Shown here: positions 1-5,202 of the stretch, one piece after another
Layout: each line of letters starts with the position of its first letter
Numbering within the stretch: position 1 is the stretch's first letter
Assembly: GCA_017515765.1 (NCBI GenBank)
Contig: JAFWFF010000277.1
Coordinates: forward strand, 1-14,831
Direction: 5' to 3'
Source: Bacillota bacterium
Lineage (GTDB): Bacteria; Bacillota; Clostridia; Peptostreptococcales; Anaerovoracaceae
DNA length: 14,831 nt
Notes under the pieces: generated by a model
The model's input: only the letters and a program-made list of their open reading frames with translations
Told to the model about the DNA's origin: nothing
Database searches by the model: none
Made by a program: the position numbers and the translations under genes

Positions 1-536
1 GAAGAGTTGGAACTCGTGACGATCTCGACTATGTCGCCGTTCTGGAGCGCGTGGTCAATTGTGACCATCTTTCCGTTCACCTTGGCTCCGACGCATTTGC
101 ATCCGACGTCGGTGTGGATCTTGAACGCGAAGTCCAGAGGGGTCGAGCCCGCCGGAAGGTCTATCACCTCGCCGCGCGGTGTGAAAACGAACACCTGGCT
201 GGAGAAGAGATCCATCTTCAGGGTCTCCATGAACTCCTTCGGGTCGCTGTCCGACATGTCGGACAGTTCCTGCTGCCATTCCAGCGTCTGTCTGAGCCAG
301 GCGAGCTTCAGGTCTTCGTTGTTCTGGCCCGTATCGGTCTTGCCTTCTTTGTATTTCCAGTGGGCCGCGATACCGTATTCGCAGACCTTATGCATCTCAT
401 AGGTCCTGATCTGGATCTCGAAGGGTTCGCCGTTGTCGCCTAGTACAGTCGTATGGAGCGACTGGTACATATTCGGCTTCGGCATCGCTATATAGTCCTT
501 GAACCTTCCGGGTATCGGCTTCCACATGGTGTGGAC
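1..536 (-). pseudogene. rel: Remainder of rel (end of synthetase domain and TGS domain), same frame after the TAG, cut by window edge
   Basis: After the TAG the same frame stays open for 178 codons to the left edge of the window and matches the rest of a Rel protein. It starts VHTMWKPIPGRFKDY and carries MYQSLHTTVLG, whose Tyr stacks on the guanine base of GDP/GTP in the family, and EIQIRT, which holds the catalytic Glu. A TGS domain follows (from about VFVFTPRGEVIDLPAGST to NGDIVEIV). The remaining carboxy-terminal domains (helical, zinc-finger, ACT) would lie beyond the window. There is no sign of decay other than the stop, which argues that the change is recent, a sequence error, or tolerated. 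A Met codon at 525-527 could allow restart, but no ribosome binding site is evident. I call it the interrupted second half of rel rather than a separate gene. Confidence 0.8.
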
Positions 537-1373
537 CTATCCGAGAACCGCGTAGCAGTCTCTCACGGTGTCCACGATCACACGGATCGCGGTAAGGTCA
601 AAGATCTCGTCGAGCTGTTTGTTCTGAAGGATCATCTTCTTATAGACACTGTAGAGATGCTTTGACCTTCCGAAGATATCGTAGTGCATGTTGAGCTGGT
701 CCAGGGCCTCACGGATCTCACCTATGACCTGCTGGATGAACTGCTCTCTCTGCTCGCGCTTTACGCTGACCTCGGCTTCCAGAGTTGCGTATTCTTCCGG
801 ATGGAGGTATTTAAGGGCGATGTCCTCAAGCTCGGTCTTAATGGTGTAGATACCGAGACGGCTCGCAAGCGGAGCGTAGATGTCCAGGGTCTCTCTGGAT
901 TTCTCCTTCTGCTTCTCGGGGCTCCAGTATCTCGCGGTGCGCATGTTGTGCAGGCGGTCGGCCAGCTTGATGATCAGCACCCGGATGTCCTTCGACATGG
1001 CGAGGAACATCTTGCGCAGGTTCTCTGCCTGTGCCTCTTCCTGGGTGTCGAATTTGATCGAACCGAGTTTGGTCACACCTTCGACCAGTGCCCCGACGGT
1101 CTCGCCGAAATCCCTGGCCAGGTCTTCGTGCGTATAGGCAGTATCCTCTACCACGTCATGCAAAAGCCCGCCGATGATGGTCTCTTCATCCATGTGGAGC
1201 TGGGCCAGTATTTTGGCCACGGCAATAGGATGGATGAAATAGGGCTCGCCGCTCTTTCTGAGCTGGCCTTCGTGAAGCTCTTTGGCTTTATCGAAGGCCT
1301 TCCCTATCATCTCGGTGTCGTAGTTCGGGTTGAACTGCTTTATGTCCTTGAGAAACTGTGACTTGCTTTCCAT
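537..1373 (-). CDS. rel: RelA/SpoT-type (p)ppGpp synthetase/hydrolase, N-terminal part ending at an in-frame TAG
   Basis: This is the amino-terminal 278 residues of a long RelA/SpoT homologue, which makes and breaks down (p)ppGpp in the stringent response. The HD hydrolase domain is complete and its key residues are present: His48 in FIHP, His72-Asp73 and Glu76-Asp77 in LLHDVVEDT, and Asp139 and Asn143 in LADRLHNMRT. The synthetase domain begins near residue 235 (GRSKHLYSVYKK) and includes Asp259 in FDLTAIRVIV, the position that binds magnesium in the family. The frame then meets TAG at 537-539, just after CYAVLG, where relatives normally have Ile, Val, Leu or Gln. As read, the product could hydrolyse but not synthesise (p)ppGpp. 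The start lies 12 bases after the secDF stop. No good ribosome binding site is visible there, so translation probably depends on coupling to secDF. Identity is near certain; whether the stop is real cannot be settled from the sequence. Confidence 0.9.
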   Translation of the reverse strand: MESKSQFLKDIKQFNPNYDTEMIGKAFDKAKELHEGQLRKSGEPYFIHPIAVAKILAQLHMDEETIIGGLLHDVVEDTAYTHEDLARDFGETVGALVEGVTKLGSIKFDTQEEAQAENLRKMFLAMSKDIRVLIIKLADRLHNMRTARYWSPEKQKEKSRETLDIYAPLASRLGIYTIKTELEDIALKYLHPEEYATLEAEVSVKREQREQFIQQVIGEIREALDQLNMHYDIFGRSKHLYSVYKKMILQNKQLDEIFDLTAIRVIVDTVRDCYAVLG

Positions 1374-1385
1374 GCGTCGTTTTTG

Positions 1386-3602
1386 TTATTTCTTCTTTTC
1401 GGCGGTCTTTCCGGTCGCCTTGGAATACTTTGATACGTTCTCGTTCTTCGAAAGCTCATAGAACAGCGGGCTGCTGAGGAATACGGAGGAATATGTACCG
1501 CAGAGCACGCCGATAACGAGCGGGATCACGAACTCTCTGATGGAGGTCGATACCATGATCATGAGCGGCAGCATGGCTACCAGCGTGGTGACCGAGGTCA
1601 TTATCGACCTGGGCAGGGTCTCGTTCACGGAAGCGTCGAGATTCTCGGCAAGAGAACGTCTCTTGTAAAGGGATCTGTTCTCTCTTACGCGGTCAAACAC
1701 GACGATCGTATCGTTGATGGAGTATCCGACTACCGTGAGGATACCTGCTATGAACGGGTTGTTGATGGTGAAGCGGAACAGGCCGTACATCGCGAGCACG
1801 AACAGGACGTCATGAGCGAGGCACGCCACAGCCGAAACGCCCATCTTCCAGGATTTGAACCTGAGTATGATGTAGATGAGCATTCCTATCGCGGCTATGA
1901 CCACAGACCTGAAGGCGTTGCTCTTAAGCTCTCTTCCGACCGTGGGTCCGAACTCTTCGGAGGCGAGGATATTGTCTTCGCTTATACCGTATTTCTCGCC
2001 GAGGGTGGAGACGATCTCAAGTCTTTCGGCGTTCTCAAGCGCCTTTGTGGTCTTGATTATGAGCTGTTCTCTGTTGTCACCGGAAAGGACGAGCGTCGGA
2101 TTGAGGTCGTAATCCTTGAGCAGATCTTCGACTTCGGCCGTATCCACGGTCTGTCCCATATCGATCTGCATCATGGTGCCGCCAGTGAAGTCGATACCGT
2201 AGTTGAATCCCCTCGCGAGTCCGAGAACGAGCCCGAGCACTATGACCACAACGCTGATTATGTAGAAGATCCTGCGGTTCTTAATGAATTCGAAGGCCTT
2301 CTTTATTACGGTCCTGGAGGATCCGTCTTCGTTGACGCCGAAGAACTTCTTCGCGGAGAACTTTTTGCTCTCCGCAAGCAGTCCGATGAGGATCTGGGTT
2401 ATAACTATCGCCGTGAAGATGCTGACGATGATACCGATCATAAGGGTGATGGCGAAGCCTTTGACCGTCGAGGAGCCGATGAGGTAAAGAACGACAGCGG
2501 CGATCAAAGTCGTGATCTGCGCGTCGAGCACCGTCACAACGGCATGCCTGAAGCCTTCCGAAACGGCGACCCTCGTCGATTTGCCGCGGCCGAGCTCTTC
2601 TCTTACGCGGGCGAATATGATGACGTTCGCGTCAACAGCCATACCTATGGAGAGGATCAGAGCGGCGATGCCGGGCAGTGTAAGAACTGCGCCGATGCCG
2701 GCCATGACCCAGAGGACTATGAGCACGTAGAGCGCGAGCGCTATGTCTGCCATGAGTCCGAGAAGGCCGTAAGCGATGATCATGAGAGCGAACACGAGGA
2801 GGAGTCCCACGATACCGGCTACGATGCTCTTCTGAAGGGCGTCCGCGCCGATGGTCGCGGTCTGAACTGAGGACGTTATCTCGGTAAGTCCTACGGGAAG
2901 CGCACCGCCTCTGATGAGGGCGGCAGTGCCTGTGGCCTCTTTGATGCTGTAGCCGTGAGTGCTGGTGATGACGCAGGACGTCGAGCTGATGGTCTCTTCC
3001 GCCACAGGAGCCGTTACGATCTCGTCATCGAGCATGATTATGATGGCGCGGTCGTCGATACCGGCGTTGGTGGATTTGATCTCACCGTTTGCGGCCTTCC
3101 TGGTCGCCTCTTCGAATTTCGCGGCGCCTTCCGACGTGAACTCGAGCTGGATGAGATATCCGCCGTGCTCATTGTCGGTGTTTACTCCCGCGTCCTTTAC
3201 GTCTTCGCCCGTGAGGACTTCCGTACCGTCTGCAAGGAGGAATCTCAGCTGCGCGGTCTTGCCTATATTGGCTATGGCATCCTGGACATCCTCAACGCCC
3301 GGGATCTCGATACGGATGCGCTTGTTCCCTTCAATGGATACCGTCGCTTCGGAGATTCCCATCGCGTTCACACGTTTTTCCATGACGGCGCGCGTCTGTT
3401 CCATGATGGTGTCAAGCTCTGTGCCTGTCGCGTCGGTCTCCGCTTCCATCACAACATAGACACCGCCGTTGATGTCCAGACCGAATTTCATCACGTCCTT
3501 GATGGACTGAAGCGATCCGATCCCGCAAGCGGTGATATACCATCCGGCGATGACTATGATCACGATGATGCAGGCAAGGATCTTTCTCAATTTAGAATTC
3601 AT
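1386..3602 (-). CDS. secDF: Protein translocase subunit SecDF (SecD-SecF fusion)
   Basis: This 738-residue membrane protein uses the proton-motive force to help SecYEG pull secreted proteins across the cell membrane. SecD and SecF are joined in one chain, as in Bacillus. The SecD half has a first membrane segment at about residues 8-26, the GLDINGGVYVV motif near 41-51, a large extracellular P1 region, and five membrane segments from about 258 to 410 with Asp324 in AVDANVIIFARVREE. The SecF half begins with a segment near 445-463, then GIDFTGGTMMQI at 469-480, and membrane segments from about 563 with YSINDTIVVFDRVREN at 627-642 (Asp631). The Asp residues in these two motifs are the proton-path positions of the family. 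I chose the ATG at 3600-3602 because GGAGG lies five bases upstream and MNSKLRK leads directly into the first membrane segment; a longer frame exists but lacks this signal. The gene has its own promoter and appears to be cotranscribed with rel. Confidence 0.96.
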   Translation of the reverse strand: MNSKLRKILACIIVIIVIAGWYITACGIGSLQSIKDVMKFGLDINGGVYVVMEAETDATGTELDTIMEQTRAVMEKRVNAMGISEATVSIEGNKRIRIEIPGVEDVQDAIANIGKTAQLRFLLADGTEVLTGEDVKDAGVNTDNEHGGYLIQLEFTSEGAAKFEEATRKAANGEIKSTNAGIDDRAIIIMLDDEIVTAPVAEETISSTSCVITSTHGYSIKEATGTAALIRGGALPVGLTEITSSVQTATIGADALQKSIVAGIVGLLLVFALMIIAYGLLGLMADIALALYVLIVLWVMAGIGAVLTLPGIAALILSIGMAVDANVIIFARVREELGRGKSTRVAVSEGFRHAVVTVLDAQITTLIAAVVLYLIGSSTVKGFAITLMIGIIVSIFTAIVITQILIGLLAESKKFSAKKFFGVNEDGSSRTVIKKAFEFIKNRRIFYIISVVVIVLGLVLGLARGFNYGIDFTGGTMMQIDMGQTVDTAEVEDLLKDYDLNPTLVLSGDNREQLIIKTTKALENAERLEIVSTLGEKYGISEDNILASEEFGPTVGRELKSNAFRSVVIAAIGMLIYIILRFKSWKMGVSAVACLAHDVLFVLAMYGLFRFTINNPFIAGILTVVGYSINDTIVVFDRVRENRSLYKRRSLAENLDASVNETLPRSIMTSVTTLVAMLPLMIMVSTSIREFVIPLVIGVLCGTYSSVFLSSPLFYELSKNENVSKYSKATGKTAEKKK

Positions 3603-3663
3603 TTTTTCCTCCGTGATAACTATTTTGTCAAAGCCCACAATCCGGGCATTATAATAACATCTT

Positions 3664-3692
3664 ATTTTACTACTATTTGTTCGTAGTATCAA
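3664..3692 (-). promoter_or_regulatory. Sigma-A promoter for secDF-rel, with an inverted repeat in the spacer
   Basis: On the minus strand TTGATA (3687-3692) is followed by a 17-base spacer and TAAAAT (3664-3669). Transcription would start near 3657, giving a leader of about 55 bases before the secDF ATG. A 6-base inverted repeat, TACTAC/GTAGTA at 3668-3673 and 3683-3688 with nine bases between, nearly fills the spacer and touches both hexamers. It could be a repressor site, but no regulator is known for it. It lies just downstream of the yajC terminator, which supports an independent start here. Confidence 0.65.
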
Positions 3693-3709
3693 CAAGAAAA
3701 AGCCTGTTT

Positions 3710-3742
3710 TTTAACAAAAAGAGCCCCGCGAAAGGGCTCTTT
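3710..3742 (-). terminator. Intrinsic terminator after yajC
   Basis: A 9-base perfect stem (AAAGAGCCC at 3734-3742 read on the minus strand, pairing with GGGCTCTTT at 3718-3726) has a 7-base loop and is followed by a run of T on the minus strand (CTCTTTTTGTT). It lies 50 bases after the yajC stop and separates yajC from the secDF promoter. Confidence 0.88.
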
Positions 3743-3792
3743 CATGCGTTATTGAACTGTGAAAAACAGCAGTATGTCAGGCTGCGGAAAAA

Positions 3793-4287
3793 CTATTCGG
3801 CTTTCTCGACGGCTTCGGGGATCTCCGCGGCATCTGCGATCTCTGCAGCGGTCTCTTCGACAGCCTCAGCGACAGCGGCAGCGGTCTCCGCAGCTTCCGC
3901 CTTGACCTCTTCAGTCTCTTCCTTCTTGCCGAGGCGCTTGAAGGATCTCTTCTTCGGTTCTTCCTTATCGGTCTTCTCTGTCTCCTCTCTCGGAGCAGCC
4001 TTTCTGTCAGCCTTCTTCTCTACAGAGGAAATGGCCCATTTCTTGAATTCCATCTTGGTCTTGTCTGCGCCTACCTGAAGAACGATGGAATCGTCCTTGG
4101 TCTTGACGACCTTTCCCATGATGCCGCCGATGGTAACGATAAGATCTCCCACCTGGATGCTGTCGCGCATTTCTTTGATCTCTTTATCTTTCTTGCGCTG
4201 AGGCCTGATCATCAGGAAATACATGATGGCTACGAAGCCGATGAGAATGATGATCTGCATGGGAAACTGTCCAGTCTGTCCGTTCAT
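3793..4287 (-). CDS. yajC: Preprotein translocase accessory subunit YajC
   Basis: YajC is a small single-span membrane protein that associates with SecDF and SecYEG. The 164-residue product has a membrane helix at about residues 10-27, directly followed by the family signature MIRPQRKK (26-33), and a cytoplasmic domain with VGDLIVTIGGIMGKV (46-60). From about residue 92 there is an extra tail of some 70 residues: first Lys/Glu/Arg-rich, then an Ala/Glu-rich helical stretch to the end. Typical YajC proteins are about 85-115 residues, so this tail is unusual. The ATG at 4285-4287 has GGAGG six bases upstream; in-frame ATGs further upstream lack this signal or fall inside the tRNA gene. The gene starts 26 bases after tRNA-Leu(CAA) and no promoter is visible between them, so the mRNA is probably released by 3' processing of the tRNA. 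The stop codon is TAG, which shows TAG works as a stop in this genome. Confidence 0.93.
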   Translation of the reverse strand: MNGQTGQFPMQIIILIGFVAIMYFLMIRPQRKKDKEIKEMRDSIQVGDLIVTIGGIMGKVVKTKDDSIVLQVGADKTKMEFKKWAISSVEKKADRKAAPREETEKTDKEEPKKRSFKRLGKKEETEEVKAEAAETAAAVAEAVEETAAEIADAAEIPEAVEKAE

Positions 4288-4313
4288 TTTATTCCTCCGT
4301 ATCAAAAGCATTA

Positions 4314-4400
4314 TGGTGCCGGCGATGGGGGTCGAACCCATACGGTGTTGCCACCACGGGATTTTGAATCCCGCACGTCTGCCAATTCCATCACGCCGGC
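4314..4400 (-). tRNA. tRNA-Leu (anticodon CAA)
   Basis: An 87-base leucine tRNA that reads UUG codons. The acceptor stem GCCGGCG pairs with CGCCGGC, followed by discriminator A and an encoded CCA. The D arm (ATGG, loop AATTGGCAGA), the anticodon stem CGGGA/TCCCG with loop TTCAAAA, the long variable arm typical of tRNA-Leu (TGGTGGCAACACC) and the T arm ATGGG-TTCGACC-CCCAT are all present. The anticodon is CAA at 34-36 of the loop. It is transcribed from the promoter at 4423-4451, with yajC immediately downstream. Confidence 0.97.
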
Positions 4401-4422
4401 AGTTACGTCAAAGCGCTAGATA

Positions 4423-4451
4423 ATTTTAGCACAATCAAAAATCATCGTCAA
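4423..4451 (-). promoter_or_regulatory. Sigma-A promoter for tRNA-Leu(CAA) and probably yajC
   Basis: TTGACG (4446-4451), a 17-base spacer and TAAAAT (4423-4428) lie on the minus strand. The predicted start near 4416 gives a leader of about 16 bases to the tRNA 5' end, as expected for a tRNA promoter. It follows directly after the terminator of the upstream tRNA. Confidence 0.72.
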
Positions 4452-4463
4452 GAACACCGGTAT

Positions 4464-4494
4464 AAACAAAATGACCGGTCATCTGACCGGTCAT
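4464..4494 (-). terminator. Intrinsic terminator after tRNA-Leu(GAG), built from two copies of a 10-base palindrome
   Basis: On the minus strand ATGACCGGTCA (4484-4494) and TGACCGGTCAT (4471-4481) are separated by two bases and can form an 11-base stem, less the pairs lost to the tight loop. TTTTGTTT follows. Each half is itself a perfect palindrome (TGACCGGTCA), so two small hairpins are an alternative fold. It lies four bases after the tRNA CCA end. Confidence 0.78.
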
Positions 4495-4497
4495 CTC

Positions 4498-4582
4498 TGG
4501 TGCGGCCGACTGGACTTGAACCAGCACGGTGTTATCCACACGCCCCTCAAACGTGCGCGTCTGCCTATTCCGCCACGGCCGC
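4498..4582 (-). tRNA. tRNA-Leu (anticodon GAG)
   Basis: An 85-base leucine tRNA that reads CUC and CUU. The acceptor stem GCGGCCG pairs with CGGCCGC, then A and an encoded CCA. The D arm contains GCGG with loop AATAGGCAGA. The anticodon stem CACGT/GCGTG (one T-G pair) holds loop TTGAGGG, giving anticodon GAG. The long variable arm (around GTGGATAACAC) and the T arm GCTGG-TTCAAGT-CCAGT support tRNA-Leu. Its 5' end is 17 bases after the coaE stop, and it appears to have its own promoter and terminator. Confidence 0.96.
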
Positions 4583-4599
4583 TTAAAAGTGGTACTTTG

Positions 4600-5202
4600 C
4601 TATATTATCACATTCAGACAGTTTGTCAAGAGATATTCCAGATCAATTATCGAACCGCTGTTGTCGATCACCAGATCCGACTTTTCTATCTTCTCCTCCT
4701 GAGGCATCTGATTGGCGAATCTGGCCAGTATCTCTTCTCTGCTCAGGCCGTCCCTGAGCATTATCCGGCTTATCCTGGTCTCGTCGTCGGCGGTGACGCA
4801 CCAGCATTCGTCCATGTCTTCCGACAGCCCGGACTCAAAAAGCAGCGGGACGTCGAAAAACACGGCCTTCTCCCCTTCGTGCAGCTTTCCTTCCCTGATC
4901 TTCCCTATGGTCTTCCTGATGTCAGCTACCACTCTTGCGGTAACTATCTCCTCGAGCGCTTCCTGCTCCTTCGGATCCGAAAAGACTACGGCCGCGAGTT
5001 TTTTGCGGTCGAGCCTGCCTTCCCCGTCGATCATATCCGCGCCGAAGCGTTCCGCGATCAAAGGAAGAGCAGGCCCTCCTTTCGCCGTAAGGGCCCTTGA
5101 CATCTCATCGCTGTCATAGACCGTATAACCATTGTGTTTCAGTATGGACGAAACGGTCGACTTGCCGCTCCCCATCGTCCCTGTAAGCCCTATGACGGTC
5201 AT
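4600..5202 (-). CDS. coaE: Dephospho-CoA kinase
   Basis: CoaE phosphorylates the 3' hydroxyl of the dephospho-CoA ribose with ATP, the last step of coenzyme A synthesis, in the cytosol. The 200-residue product has the P-loop GTMGSGKS at 8-15, the substrate-site acidic pair in YDSDEMSRAL (29-38), FFDVPLLFESGL (115-126) as the usual core motif, and the lid-side segment RFANQMPQEEKIEKSD (161-176). Length is normal for the family. A frame five codons longer exists, but the ATG at 5200-5202 is chosen because it gives MTVIGLTG, the usual start of CoaE, and an ATGA overlap with the polA stop. No strong ribosome binding site is visible, so it is probably translated by coupling to polA. PolA-CoaE adjacency is common in bacteria. 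The stop is TAG. Confidence 0.95.
   Translation of the reverse strand: MTVIGLTGTMGSGKSTVSSILKHNGYTVYDSDEMSRALTAKGGPALPLIAERFGADMIDGEGRLDRKKLAAVVFSDPKEQEALEEIVTARVVADIRKTIGKIREGKLHEGEKAVFFDVPLLFESGLSEDMDECWCVTADDETRISRIMLRDGLSREEILARFANQMPQEEKIEKSDLVIDNSGSIIDLEYLLTNCLNVII
4602..4629 (-). promoter_or_regulatory. Likely promoter for tRNA-Leu(GAG) inside the end of coaE
   Basis: A perfect TTGACA (4624-4629), a 16-base spacer and TAATAT (4602-4607, four of six matches to consensus) lie within the last ten codons of coaE. The predicted start near 4595 is about 13 bases before the tRNA. It would let the tRNA be made independently of the asd-coaE operon. Confidence 0.5.

Noticed and set aside
537..539. 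TAG as a reassigned codon (for example pyrrolysine) or a frameshift site in rel
   Set aside because: yajC and coaE use TAG as their stop, no relevant tRNA is seen in the window, and the frame is the same on both sides, so neither general reassignment nor a frameshift fits.
3648..3653. TATAAT nearer to secDF as the -10 box
   Set aside because: No acceptable -35 box lies 16-18 bases upstream; the TTGATA/TAAAAT pair is better.
4288..4341. Upstream extension of yajC into the tRNA-Leu(CAA) gene
   Set aside because: The longest form starts inside the tRNA; the ATG at 4285-4287 has a GGAGG at proper spacing.
4471..5100. Plus-strand open frames across the tRNA-Leu genes and coaE
   Set aside because: They read through the antisense strand of tRNAs and coaE and encode nothing recognisable.
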